DNA of 64,000 bases, from positions 62,001-126,000 of the forward strand of contig JAKOUW010000076.1 in assembly GCA_029782365.1 (NCBI GenBank), in the 5' to 3' direction. The position numbers were made by a program, and so were the translations under genes. Of this stretch, positions 26,050-34,979 are shown piece by piece. The DNA is from Chloroflexota bacterium. Lineage in GTDB: Bacteria > Chloroflexota > Anaerolineae > Anaerolineales > UBA4823. Position 1 is the first letter of the stretch. Every line of letters starts with the position of its first letter. The notes below the pieces were generated by a model. The model worked only from the letters and a program-made list of their open reading frames with translations. It did not search any database and had not been told where the DNA came from.

Positions 26050-27495
26050 ATGAATCCCACGCAAACAATCCTGTTGTTATTTGAAAAAATTTCCGCTGTT
26101 CCTCGCGGTTCCAAAAATGAGGCCGCAATTTCAGCCTGGATTCAGGGATGGGCCGAAGAACACCAATTCCGATCGCGCTCCGATGCAGTGGGCAACCTGG
26201 CGATTTATGTCCCGGCGAGCGAAGGATGTGAGGGGATTCCGCCTGTGATACTGCAAGGGCATATGGATATGGTTTGCCAGAAAACAGCACTCTCAAAGCA
26301 TGATTTCTTAAAAGATCCAATTCGTCTCGTTGTTGATGGCGATTGGATTCGCACAGATGAAACCACGCTGGGCGCAGATAATGGCATCGGATTAGCCATC
26401 GCTATGGCAATTGCGACATCGGCCGAATTAAGCCACCCACCTTTGGAATTATTGTTTACTGTTGAAGAAGAGGTTGGATTGGCTGGCGCTGACAAGATTG
26501 ACCCGGTTTTGCTGACTGGCAAAACTCTGGTAAACCTGGACTCGGAAACGGAAGGGAAATTTACGATCGGTTGCGCTGGCGGTCAGGTGGCGACATTGCT
26601 GCTCCCGGTGACCTGGCAAGAGATTCCCACGGGCCTGGACACTATTGAACTCAAAATAGGTGGTCTGAAAGGTGGCCATTCTGGCGAAGATATCCAAAAA
26701 CACCGCGCTAACGCGAATAAGATACTCACTCGGGCGCTGGATGAATATTCCCATCACGAACCTGTGTTTATATCCCATTGGCAGGGTGGGACTGCCCGCA
26801 ATGCGATACCGCGTGAGGCGGTCGCCCATTTAGCATGTTCTCCAGAGCAGATTCCTGTTTTGTATAATCATATGCAGGATTTGATGACAAGGTTACGAAC
26901 CGAATTTGGCCAGACCGATCCTGGTTTGCAGATTTCAGTCCTTCCTTGCAATGAATCATCGAACCGTATGGTTTTGGGCAGTGACAGTTTGCAGATAGTG
27001 CGTTTGATGGCGGCGTTGCCAAACGGCGTTTATGAAACATCGGTAATGATCGATGGCTTTGTTGAGACTTCGAACAACCTGGGGGTAGTGGAATTGAAAG
27101 AAGACGGCCTGCACATTGTATCCAATCAGCGCAGTTCTCTGGTTTCACAGTTGGATGAATTAATCGGCCGGGTGGAGGCGGTTGCCCAACTGGCTGGTGC
27201 CCGGATCAGTATTTCCAAACGCATGGAGCCATGGAAACCGAACATGCAGTCGCCTCTTTTAACCCGCAGTCAACTGGTGTATGAGCGCACATTTGGTGTA
27301 GCCCCGCAATTAGTACTCACCCATGGGGGGTTGGAATGCGGCCTGCTCAGCCGGCGCTGTGGTGGCCTGGATGCGCTTTCGTTAGGCCCGACTCTGCAAA
27401 ATTTACACTCCCCTGAAGAACGATTATTTGTTCCTTCAATCGAGCGCGTCTGGCTCTTTCTGAGGGCCCTGCTTGAATCTTATAAGGGAGATTAA
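26050..27495 (+). CDS. pepD: Aminoacyl-histidine dipeptidase (M20 family)
   Basis: Cytosolic Xaa-His dipeptidase/carnosinase-like enzyme of 481 residues. Dizinc site residues are in order: His and Asp in LQGHMDMVC, Asp in LGADNGIG, the Glu pair in TVEEEVGLAGA, Asp in NLDSETEG, and a late acidic/His region in THGGLECGL. The dimerisation (lid) domain sits in the middle, starting near KIGGLKGGHSG. A TTGGAG ribosome site precedes the ATG. The downstream EamA transporter starts 3 bp after its stop, so the two form an operon; a peptide or amino acid connection is possible. Confidence 0.92.
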   Translation: MNPTQTILLLFEKISAVPRGSKNEAAISAWIQGWAEEHQFRSRSDAVGNLAIYVPASEGCEGIPPVILQGHMDMVCQKTALSKHDFLKDPIRLVVDGDWIRTDETTLGADNGIGLAIAMAIATSAELSHPPLELLFTVEEEVGLAGADKIDPVLLTGKTLVNLDSETEGKFTIGCAGGQVATLLLPVTWQEIPTGLDTIELKIGGLKGGHSGEDIQKHRANANKILTRALDEYSHHEPVFISHWQGGTARNAIPREAVAHLACSPEQIPVLYNHMQDLMTRLRTEFGQTDPGLQISVLPCNESSNRMVLGSDSLQIVRLMAALPNGVYETSVMIDGFVETSNNLGVVELKEDGLHIVSNQRSSLVSQLDELIGRVEAVAQLAGARISISKRMEPWKPNMQSPLLTRSQLVYERTFGVAPQLVLTHGGLECGLLSRRCGGLDALSLGPTLQNLHSPEERLFVPSIERVWLFLRALLESYKGD

Positions 27496-27497
27496 AA

Positions 27498-28331
27498 ATG
27501 CTGGCTGTATTTTTAGGCCTGGCGTCAGCTTTTTCATGGGGAGCTGCAGATTTCATTGGCGGCCTCATCAGTCGGAGAATTTCTGCGGCACGCGCAGCAT
27601 TTTTATGTGAAATCGTTGGCCTTTTGCCGCTCTTAGCCATTGCCTTTGTTAGCCGCGAGAAGATCGATTGGAATACGATTGGATGGTGCGTGGCGGCTGG
27701 TTTTATTGGCTCATTAGGTTTGCTGATTCTATTTGTGTCTTTTGCTCGCGGTCAGATGTCCCTGGCGGCTCCAGCTTCGGCGTTGACGGCTGCCTGTTTG
27801 CCCGTGGTTGTTGGGATGGTTACGGATGGGTTTCAAAGTCCATCCGTACTAGGGGGATTTGGATTTGCTTTCCTGGCGATTTGGTTGATCTCCCATTTCG
27901 GAAAGACAGATCAGGCGACTATCCGGTGGCGAGACCTGGCCTTGCCATTGGTTTCTGGGATCGGTTTTGGCAGTTATTTTGTTTTTATGCATATTGGAAG
28001 CCAAAGCGCCCTGTATTGGCCGTTATGTGCAGCACGGCTCGGCGGCACAGTTGCTTTGTTCGGTGTAAATTTGGGAGTGCGCGAGCGAAAAATTCCTGAT
28101 CGCTCCGTTTGGCCTCTGGTTATTCTCAACACTGTTTTGGATATTGGAGGCAGTTTATTTTATATAATTGCCGGGCAAATCGGGCGTATGGATATATCTG
28201 CAGTGCTCGCTTCGCTTTATTCGGGTGCAACGGTGTTATTTGCCTGGCTCATCTTAAAAGAAAAGATCAACCGCCAACAGGCTGTTGGAATCGGTTTTGC
28301 TCTGTTGGCGGTAATCCTGATGACAATCTGA
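27498..28331 (+). CDS. EamA/DMT-family transporter
   Basis: A 277-residue integral membrane protein with about ten hydrophobic helices in two similar halves, the drug/metabolite transporter layout. It begins with a helix containing SAFSWGAADFIGG and ends with KEKINRQQAVGIGFALLAV, typical of EamA domains. The substrate is unknown. The ribosome site GGGAG overlaps the pepD stop, indicating coupling. Its stop codon abuts the stop of the convergent anti-sigma gene (TGATCA). Confidence 0.82.
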   Translation: MLAVFLGLASAFSWGAADFIGGLISRRISAARAAFLCEIVGLLPLLAIAFVSREKIDWNTIGWCVAAGFIGSLGLLILFVSFARGQMSLAAPASALTAACLPVVVGMVTDGFQSPSVLGGFGFAFLAIWLISHFGKTDQATIRWRDLALPLVSGIGFGSYFVFMHIGSQSALYWPLCAARLGGTVALFGVNLGVRERKIPDRSVWPLVILNTVLDIGGSLFYIIAGQIGRMDISAVLASLYSGATVLFAWLILKEKINRQQAVGIGFALLAVILMTI

Positions 28332-30758
28332 TCACTTGAGGAATTGAGATGCTGCTGCCTGCACCAGGATTTCCACCGGCGTGCCATCTGAGTACGTGCC
28401 GCTGAAGCGCCAGGCTGGCTGAATATACATTGGCACGCCGGAAGCCTCAATATTTTGGCCTACCCCGCGCAGATCTGGGGTATAGTAAACTAATTCGATA
28501 TCCTTGATCACCAGTTGTAGACCCGGAGGCGGCGTGGTTTCGGTGATGATCTCCGGCTGCGCCGCCGCGATCTTATAGTGGTTCAATTCTTCATTGCTGG
28601 TGACAACACTTGAACCAGCCTCGGTAATCAATGGATAGCCAGCAAATGTGTCTCCTGGATATGCCAAACCTTCGACCAGGATTAAGTCTCCAGGGCGGCC
28701 AACCGCGACTGCCGCGCCATACTGGAGAGAGGATTTCAGCACATACACCTGGTTGTCCTGGGTAACAAAGCGCAGCACGGTCTGGTTGTCGAGATTGACA
28801 ATTTCGTACTTTCCAACGAAGAGCTGATAATGAAGGCCGGGATATTCGGGTTCAAAGCGTTCTACAGATAAGCCGGGTTTTCCATTTTGTAGAAAGGTGA
28901 TTTGTCCCCATACCTTAACCGGCAATTTTAAATAATTTTCGATGCCCGCCAATCCTGATCCAGAAGCCAGGGTCAGTACGTGACCCAGCTCAGGTTGGGA
29001 GTTTGAATAATCAAGGGCGATATTGTATTCAACAACGTGCGTGCCGTTTTGAAATTGATGGATAATCATTGTTGGGTAACCGATCAAACCATCAACACGT
29101 TCGCCCTCTTTAGGAAAAGGTACAATCGTGGGCGTTGGCAAAACCGCCCCAGTTAAGTTAAGTTCATGAAAACCACCTCCGCCTCCTCCTCCGCCGCTGC
29201 TGGTAGCGCCAGTTTGTACATACATCCAATCCAGCTCTGGAGGATTTCCATCGATGACAACACCCCGAACAGAGACGTGCAGGCCAGTGGGAACATCGCC
29301 CGGTAAATCGGCCAGCAATAAGCGTTTGGCGGCAGTGTTCAGATAGGCTTTGGTTCCATCCCGTTCGATCGTCCCTTCCTGGTTATCATCACTAAAAGCA
29401 GAGGTTTGCCAACCGTTCATACGAAAAGACAGCTTTCCAGTCGCATCGGAATCCATTGTGCCCAGGATTTGTAAGAATTGGCCGACCGGATTCACTTGGA
29501 GAAGGTTAGATGTGTCGCCTGTAAGGGGATAATTATTGAATGTTATTTCTGGGGGTACACCTGCTTCGGCAGCAGGAAGAACGGATAGGTACCCGAACAT
29601 TTCGATTGGTTTTCCCAGGGGATATGTCCTTCCCCAGGTTTGAACATTGGAGGTGAAAACTCCACCGCGCGTGATCTCGACCGAATCGGGTCCATTATTG
29701 TTTAGCAGACTTGGACCATTTACGAGGTCATCCCAGGCTTGAGCTGCACTGCGAATTGGCAGTGGCCCAACTGCTTGTACAGGAACGCTGACAAACTCCA
29801 CTCGCTTCACTTTTGCGTGCTCATCAATTGACACCCGGATGCTCACCGGTCGATTTTGGCCATAACGCATCGGAAATCCATCCAGGATTCTCTCGAACTG
29901 CACCAGACCGGGTTGGCCAGGGTCGGTGGTGACTTTGTAGGGAAAATCAAGCAAATTGCGCGCCTTCAACCAGGTTTCTGCAGTGGCTGTTTGAACATCG
30001 ACCGCCGGCAGAGCGAGGGTGCCAGCCGCTGCCGTTATATAATTTGAGTCATAAAAGAATGTGTCCGCAGAACCCAAAAAGAGAATGCGCTGGAGGCCAT
30101 CACTGACAACGAATACAGGGCCGTTGCCTTCACCGTTGGCCTTGTAGACGTGCCCATCCACGCCAAGCTGGTGGGCTTTGGCAAGAATGTTATCGATTGT
30201 CAATTTCGGGCCACTCACCAGTTGATACACGGTTGGATTGAGGGGCACTTCAGGAAAATTCGATTGGAGGACCAGAGTATCGCCAGGAAAAAATGGGCTG
30301 GATAACCCGGCTGGTGTGGAAGAAGCTGGGGTGGATTTCGGCAGTTCTGGGGATGTTGTAGGGGATGTGGCCCCTTGGGTCGGGGTGGGATACGACTGAA
30401 CTGAGGTGGGGCCGATTGTAGATGGCACAGCCGCAGGTGCTGAGGCGACTGGTCGTAAATTCTGAATACTCCAGCCGAGGCCTAACATGAGCAACAGGAT
30501 TGCCAGCCCCCAGCCAATGGTGCGCGCGGTTGATCCAAAAAATCGACCTGCACGGCTGGTTTGAACAGGTTGGGGCAGCGCTGCGCGGGTTTGATGCAGC
30601 TCTTCCTCTAACTGGGCAGCAAAGCGAGCGTCTGGCTGAACCTCTTGTACGGACTGGCGCAGTGCATTCATTAACTCACGGTCTTCCTCGGGTAAATCAG
30701 GAAACTCATCGTGGGTAGAATCATCTGAGGGTAGCGGGTTTTCCACAGGCGTTTTCAT
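28332..30758 (-). CDS. Large single-pass membrane protein, probable anti-sigma factor
   Basis: An 808-residue protein encoded directly after an ECF sigma factor with a TGATG overlap and GGAGG before the ATG. The N-terminal 75 residues are charged and helical (DRELMNALRQSVQEV, RFAAQLEEELHQ) and would face the cytoplasm. One membrane helix lies at about 81-97. The remaining 700 residues would be outside the cell, starting with a Pro/Thr/Ser-rich spacer. An octaglycine run lies late in the protein. No zinc-binding HxxxCxxC anti-sigma motif is seen. The role as anti-sigma is inferred from gene order and topology. The very large outer part suggests a sensory or enzymatic module that was not recognised. 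Confidence 0.65.
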   Translation of the reverse strand: MKTPVENPLPSDDSTHDEFPDLPEEDRELMNALRQSVQEVQPDARFAAQLEEELHQTRAALPQPVQTSRAGRFFGSTARTIGWGLAILLLMLGLGWSIQNLRPVASAPAAVPSTIGPTSVQSYPTPTQGATSPTTSPELPKSTPASSTPAGLSSPFFPGDTLVLQSNFPEVPLNPTVYQLVSGPKLTIDNILAKAHQLGVDGHVYKANGEGNGPVFVVSDGLQRILFLGSADTFFYDSNYITAAAGTLALPAVDVQTATAETWLKARNLLDFPYKVTTDPGQPGLVQFERILDGFPMRYGQNRPVSIRVSIDEHAKVKRVEFVSVPVQAVGPLPIRSAAQAWDDLVNGPSLLNNNGPDSVEITRGGVFTSNVQTWGRTYPLGKPIEMFGYLSVLPAAEAGVPPEITFNNYPLTGDTSNLLQVNPVGQFLQILGTMDSDATGKLSFRMNGWQTSAFSDDNQEGTIERDGTKAYLNTAAKRLLLADLPGDVPTGLHVSVRGVVIDGNPPELDWMYVQTGATSSGGGGGGGGFHELNLTGAVLPTPTIVPFPKEGERVDGLIGYPTMIIHQFQNGTHVVEYNIALDYSNSQPELGHVLTLASGSGLAGIENYLKLPVKVWGQITFLQNGKPGLSVERFEPEYPGLHYQLFVGKYEIVNLDNQTVLRFVTQDNQVYVLKSSLQYGAAVAVGRPGDLILVEGLAYPGDTFAGYPLITEAGSSVVTSNEELNHYKIAAAQPEIITETTPPPGLQLVIKDIELVYYTPDLRGVGQNIEASGVPMYIQPAWRFSGTYSDGTPVEILVQAAASQFLK

Positions 30759-31357
30759 CAATCCTCCGATTGTTTCCACATAAGACGCTGCCGCAAATCG
30801 TTCAGGCCGCGTGAAACAGCCATTTTTATTGCTGCAGGAGTCTTGCCAAGTACAGCGCCGGCCTCGGCTGCGCTCAAATTCGCAAATATGACCAACAGTA
30901 CAGCTTCAGCGCGTTGTGTTGATAATGAGCCTAAGGCGGCATACACTCGCTGAAGTAGAATATTGCGGTTGGTTATCTGTTCCAGGTTAGCGCCTGGATC
31001 GGCGTGCTCCTCAGCATCATCTAGGCTGGCATGATTTCTCCGGCTGCGGTGGTGTAAGGCAGTTTTGCGGCGAGCAATTCCAAACAACCAGGCCGCAAAG
31101 CTGCCATCGCCTCGAAAGCGGTGAATATTTTCAAGGGCTGCCAGGAAAGTCTGGGCGCATAAATCTTCTGCATCGGCCGGGTTGCCGCAGCGAGCCAGTT
31201 GGTAGCGGTAAATGCGGGTCAAATAACGTTTATAAATGGCAGCAAATGCCGAACGGTCCAGAATGGCATGTTGCGCCAATGTCTCGTCATCCATATAACC
31301 GAACTCTATGTGCGGTAGGCTGTGCATCGAATTGGGTATCGATTGACTGTTGATCAT
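30758..31357 (-). CDS. ECF-type RNA polymerase sigma factor
   Basis: A sigma-70 family ECF factor of about 199 residues. Region 2 includes FAAIYKRYLTRIYRYQLARC and DAEDLCAQTFLAALENI, separated by the usual gap. Region 4 includes NLSAAEAGAVLGKTPAAIKM, the helix-turn-helix that reads the -35 box. The start is uncertain: ATGs at 31357, 31327 and 31294 and a TTG at 31399 are all possible, and none has a clear ribosome site. The overlapping downstream membrane protein probably holds it inactive until a signal arrives. Confidence 0.85.
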   Translation of the reverse strand: MINSQSIPNSMHSLPHIEFGYMDDETLAQHAILDRSAFAAIYKRYLTRIYRYQLARCGNPADAEDLCAQTFLAALENIHRFRGDGSFAAWLFGIARRKTALHHRSRRNHASLDDAEEHADPGANLEQITNRNILLQRVYAALGSLSTQRAEAVLLVIFANLSAAEAGAVLGKTPAAIKMAVSRGLNDLRQRLMWKQSED

Positions 31358-31476
31358 GATATTGTTATGTTGCAAAAGCGAGAAAATCGTAACAGGCAAT
31401 TTTGAACGGGTTCATCTCGCCAAAGATTCATGCCGCAGGGATCCAATGATGTGTTCGAATATGATTTCTCCAAAGC

Positions 31477-31953
31477 TCAGGTTTGAAGAAATTTTTGCAC
31501 CAAATTTTCAAGCATGATGGTTGCTTCAGGAAGTGCGCGTTGAACCTGTAAACTCAATCCTACACCGGGGGTGAACTCAGCAGCACAAACAGCGATCAAT
31601 GTAATATCCAGCGAATCCTCCAATACACCCATCCTGCGGCCCAACGCAAGTGTTTCGGCTACACCCCAGCCGTGTGCGAAAGCGCTGCCAGAATTGAAAC
31701 TGGCGAGATCTGATTCCTTCAACGTAAACAAAGTCCCCGAAGGTGCTGTGGTTTTCACGGCGTCCACTAAAATCGCATGATCGACACCCTCCAGCCAATT
31801 TAGTAAACCCAGGCCCGCCAGACCAGCATACTCCACACGGATGGAAGGCAATGCAGCACTGGAAGGGTACGCGCGCTGCCAGGCGCGCACTACTTCCAGG
31901 CCAGCACCGTCATCCCCGCGCAGCTCTTGACCGAGTGCAATAATTGCGATCAT
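31477..31953 (-). CDS. Hydrogenase maturation protease
   Basis: A 158-residue endopeptidase of the HyaD/HycI family that trims the C-terminus of a NiFe hydrogenase large subunit after nickel insertion. The nickel-sensing residues appear in GQELRGDDGAG (residues 8-18), in HAILVDAV and in FAHGWGVAETL. It lies downstream of hydA on the same strand but behind a terminator. Its own TATAAT box ends 7 bp before the ATG, so it seems separately transcribed, probably as a leaderless mRNA. Confidence 0.85.
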   Translation of the reverse strand: MIAIIALGQELRGDDGAGLEVVRAWQRAYPSSAALPSIRVEYAGLAGLGLLNWLEGVDHAILVDAVKTTAPSGTLFTLKESDLASFNSGSAFAHGWGVAETLALGRRMGVLEDSLDITLIAVCAAEFTPGVGLSLQVQRALPEATIMLENLVQKFLQT

Positions 31954-31960
31954 CCTGCGT

Positions 31961-31966
31961 ATTATA
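31961..31966 (-). promoter_or_regulatory. -10 box for the maturation protease gene
   Basis: TATAAT on the minus strand lies 7 bp before the ATG, so transcription should begin about at the start codon. The -35 position falls in the T-run of the hydA terminator and matches poorly. Confidence 0.5.
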
Positions 31967-31981
31967 CAATGGTGAAGGCGT

Positions 31982-32020
31982 AAAAAAAAATGCGCCAGGG
32001 GGTTTTCTGCCTCCTGGCGC
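31982..32020 (-). terminator. Terminator of the hydrogenase operon
   Basis: On the minus strand GCGCCAGGAGG pairs with CCCCCTGGCGC and is followed by ATTTTTTTTT. It lies 18 bp after the hydA stop codon. Confidence 0.9.
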
Positions 32021-32037
32021 TAAATCCACTTAGTTCG

Positions 32038-33327
32038 TTATTCCCGGTCTACTTTTAAGGTTAAGAAATGTGTTGCGCAGGAAATGCAGGGATCATAGGT
32101 GCGGATCAAATGTTCACACGCCAAAGTCGCTTCTTCGTGCTTAAGATCCAATACTTGCGGCGCAAACTGCCACAAATCAGCTTCCATTTGGGCAAAATTC
32201 TGGGCTGTCGGGGGTGTGATTTTTGCATATTGGATCAACCCCTGTTCATTGACAACGTACCTGTGATACAGCAAACCGCGCGGCGCCTCTGAGACACCGC
32301 AGCCTTCGCCAGCCTTGACTTTAAAAGGTACTTGGCTGGGGCCTTTCGGGTGGTAATTTTTCACAAGCTCTAATGCCAGGTCGCACACTTCTACCAATTC
32401 AATTGAACGCGCCAGCATACCCTTAAAGGGATTTTTTAAAGGCAGGGTCACACCAGCCTGTTCAGCGGCCTCCCTGGCAGCGGGGCGAAGCTGGTTGAAA
32501 TTCAGGTTCAGGCGAGCCAGTGGGCCGACAAAATAGGAAGTGCCAGCAGACGTGTGGCTGTGCAATGCATTGGAGTGCTTGACATGCATTTCGATGTAAT
32601 TCTTTTCGAAAGCCGTTTCATTGATGGGCTCGGGGTTCTTCGATGAAATCACTGCGCCGTCATAGATGGCATATTCCTCGGGCTGAGTTATTGCCACAAA
32701 TTCATAATCCATCTCAAAATCCGGATAAGATAACCCGGCAGCGAATTTCACGGTGTCTTTGGAAGCCTGGAGAGCCCATTCCAATTCGTCAATCAGGCCT
32801 TGGATGGCCTGCACCTCTGGCCAACGGTAAAAACCACCCACGCAGTTATTCACCGGATGGACAGAGCGGCCTCCGACTACCCGCAGTAAGCTGTTGCCAA
32901 TTTTCTTCAAACGCAAAGCCTGTTTGACAACCTCGGGATGCTCACTTGCCAGTGTGAGAGCACTTTCATGGCCGAGCATATCAGGACCTTGCAGCATGTA
33001 AACATGCAGAGCGTGGCTTTCGATGTACTCGGCGCAGTATAACAAACGGCGCAGGGCGCGGATTTCATCGGTAATTTGGACGCTCATTGCTTTTTCCAAT
33101 GCTTGCACGGAGCTCATTTGATAAGCGACCGGGCAGATTCCACAAATACGAGCGGTGATATCGGGCACTTCTTGGAAATAACGGTTTTGTAAAAAGCCCT
33201 CGAAAAAGCGCGGAGGCTCGTAAATATTGACTTCAACTTGAGCAATTTCGCCATTTTTCAGACGGATGTAGATGGCGCCCTCACCTTCCACACGCGCCAG
33301 GGCAGGAACTTCGATATTTTGTTTCAT
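32038..33327 (-). CDS. hydA: Group 3b NiFe hydrogenase, large (alpha) subunit
   Basis: Carries the NiFe catalytic centre of a cytoplasmic bidirectional NAD(P)-linked hydrogenase. The 429-residue product has both nickel-binding motifs: RICGICPVAYQ near residue 62 and DPCISCATH near the C-terminus. A nine-residue tail follows the last His and should be cut off by the maturation protease. The start overlaps the hydD stop by ATGA. Gene order beta-gamma-delta-alpha matches the Pyrococcus sulfhydrogenase operon, supporting group 3b over 3c or 3d. Confidence 0.93.
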   Translation of the reverse strand: MKQNIEVPALARVEGEGAIYIRLKNGEIAQVEVNIYEPPRFFEGFLQNRYFQEVPDITARICGICPVAYQMSSVQALEKAMSVQITDEIRALRRLLYCAEYIESHALHVYMLQGPDMLGHESALTLASEHPEVVKQALRLKKIGNSLLRVVGGRSVHPVNNCVGGFYRWPEVQAIQGLIDELEWALQASKDTVKFAAGLSYPDFEMDYEFVAITQPEEYAIYDGAVISSKNPEPINETAFEKNYIEMHVKHSNALHSHTSAGTSYFVGPLARLNLNFNQLRPAAREAAEQAGVTLPLKNPFKGMLARSIELVEVCDLALELVKNYHPKGPSQVPFKVKAGEGCGVSEAPRGLLYHRYVVNEQGLIQYAKITPPTAQNFAQMEADLWQFAPQVLDLKHEEATLACEHLIRTYDPCISCATHFLTLKVDRE

Positions 33328-34109
33328 TTCTTTACCTCCGCTTTTTGCAAGGCGTCTGCCAATTCACGGAACTGGGGGGCGTACCCGGCAAAGTTGCGCG
33401 CCAACCGCACTGCTTCACCCGGTACGTGCTGCATTTGAGATAGTGTCATTGCCATATTCTTAATTTCTGCATTGGGTGAAGGACCGAAACAGCCATAACA
33501 GCCCCGCCCATTCGATGGGCACAGCGCGCCACAACCTGTGCGGGTAACAGGGCCCATGCACAAAACGCCCATGGCATTCATGACACACACAGTTCCCTGG
33601 CGTTTACAGTCCAGGCAAACAGGATGAGCCGGGAGCTGGGGTTTGCGTTTTTGGAGCAGAGCCATGATGGCTTCCAAAACCTGGTATTTATTGACCGGAC
33701 AGCCCCATATTTCGAGATCGACTTTCACATGTTCCGAAATGGCAGTGGAAGTCTCTAATGTATGAAGATATTCTGGATGGGGATAGACGCTGATCGCCAG
33801 GTCCTCGACTTTACCAAAGTTGCGCAGCGCCTGAATACCTCCTGCAGTTGCGCAAGTGCCCAGAGAAATCAGAAAGCGACATTGGTTGCGAATCTCCTGG
33901 ATGCGTTCCACCTCATGGGGAGTGGTAATCGAACCTTCTACGATGCCGATATCGTAGGGACCAGGCAAGGTCCGGCGACGGGCTTCGAGGAAGAAGGCGA
34001 TTTCAACTGCTGCAGCGATATCCAGCAATTCGTCCTCCAGGTTGAGGATAGAAAGCTGGCAGCCGTCGCAGGAAGAGAATTTGTAAACAGCGACCGTGGG
34101 CTTGTTCAT
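33324..34109 (-). CDS. hydD: Group 3b hydrogenase, small (delta) subunit
   Basis: The electron-transferring small subunit, 261 residues. The proximal cluster starts with SSCDGCQLS near residue 13 and continues with GTCATAGG. A Cys-rich C-terminal region (CLDCKRQGTVC, TGCGALCPSNGRGCYGCFG) holds further iron-sulfur clusters. There is no Tat signal, consistent with a cytoplasmic enzyme. The ATG directly follows the hydG stop codon, with GGAGG upstream. Confidence 0.92.
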   Translation of the reverse strand: MNKPTVAVYKFSSCDGCQLSILNLEDELLDIAAAVEIAFFLEARRRTLPGPYDIGIVEGSITTPHEVERIQEIRNQCRFLISLGTCATAGGIQALRNFGKVEDLAISVYPHPEYLHTLETSTAISEHVKVDLEIWGCPVNKYQVLEAIMALLQKRKPQLPAHPVCLDCKRQGTVCVMNAMGVLCMGPVTRTGCGALCPSNGRGCYGCFGPSPNAEIKNMAMTLSQMQHVPGEAVRLARNFAGYAPQFRELADALQKAEVKK

Positions 34110-34979
34110 TTAGAGATCCTCCACGTTAAAGAAGGGTTCAAGCTGCGCATAGGTAAAGACAGGACCATCTTTACACACAAAATACGGTCCCATCTGGCAG
34201 TGACCACAAAAGCCCTGCCCACACTTCATGTTACGCTCCATGGACACGTAAATGCGATCAGGAGAGATGCGGCGAGCCAGCGCTTCGAAAATCACGAAGC
34301 GCAGCATAATCTCTGGGCCGCAAGAGAAAATGGTCGTCTTGCGAGGATCCATCCGCAAGCGGTAAAAGAGCAGAGGCACCACGCCAACCGGACCTTCCCA
34401 TTTGTCATCAGCCCGATCCACGGTGACCACAACTTCAATACCGGCCTTTTCCCATTCTTTATACTCCCGGGTGAACTGCAGATCCTGGGGTGTGCGAGCG
34501 CCGTACAAGACAACAACCCGTCCATAATCGGCACGGTGGTTGATCACGTGGTAAATCACAGTGCGCAGAGGCGGTAAGCCAATTCCACCGGCAGCAATGA
34601 CGATATCCTGGCCAACGTGCTGTTCTATCGGCCAGGCTGTTCCAAAAGGACCACGCACGCCCAATACATCGCCAACTTTCAAGCGGCTGATGGAATTGGT
34701 AACATTCCCAACGAAACGAATGGTATGGCCGATGCGCTGATTTTCTTCGGCGGAAGAACTAATGGAAATGGCTGATTCGCCAACGCCGGGCATCAAGAGC
34801 ATGTTAAACTGTCCGGGTTTGAAGCGGAACCCGGTCTGTAAGCCTGCATCAAGAAAACGCAGCCAATAAGTTGACACACTGGGCGCTTCAACCTGAATCT
34901 CTTCAATCACAGCCCAAAACGGCTGCATGGGTTTGTTTGGCGTTACTGCTGAACTAAGTTCCTTTGTGCGGGCGCTCAT
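34110..34979 (-). CDS. hydG: Group 3b hydrogenase, gamma (flavin/NAD(P)) subunit
   Basis: A ferredoxin-reductase-like subunit of 289 residues that passes electrons between NAD(P) and the hydrogenase. The FAD-binding part is followed by the nucleotide-binding GGIGLPPLRTVIYH. The C-terminal 2Fe-2S motif is KCGQGFCGHCQMGPYFVC, as in the electron-transfer subunit of dihydroorotate dehydrogenase. Its start overlaps the hydB stop (ATGA). This is not the radical SAM HydG of FeFe hydrogenases. Confidence 0.92.
   Translation of the reverse strand: MSARTKELSSAVTPNKPMQPFWAVIEEIQVEAPSVSTYWLRFLDAGLQTGFRFKPGQFNMLLMPGVGESAISISSSAEENQRIGHTIRFVGNVTNSISRLKVGDVLGVRGPFGTAWPIEQHVGQDIVIAAGGIGLPPLRTVIYHVINHRADYGRVVVLYGARTPQDLQFTREYKEWEKAGIEVVVTVDRADDKWEGPVGVVPLLFYRLRMDPRKTTIFSCGPEIMLRFVIFEALARRISPDRIYVSMERNMKCGQGFCGHCQMGPYFVCKDGPVFTYAQLEPFFNVEDL

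Noticed and set aside
29176..29205. GC-rich CCN repeat as a possible hairpin or site
   Set aside because: It simply encodes the octaglycine run of the anti-sigma candidate on the minus strand.
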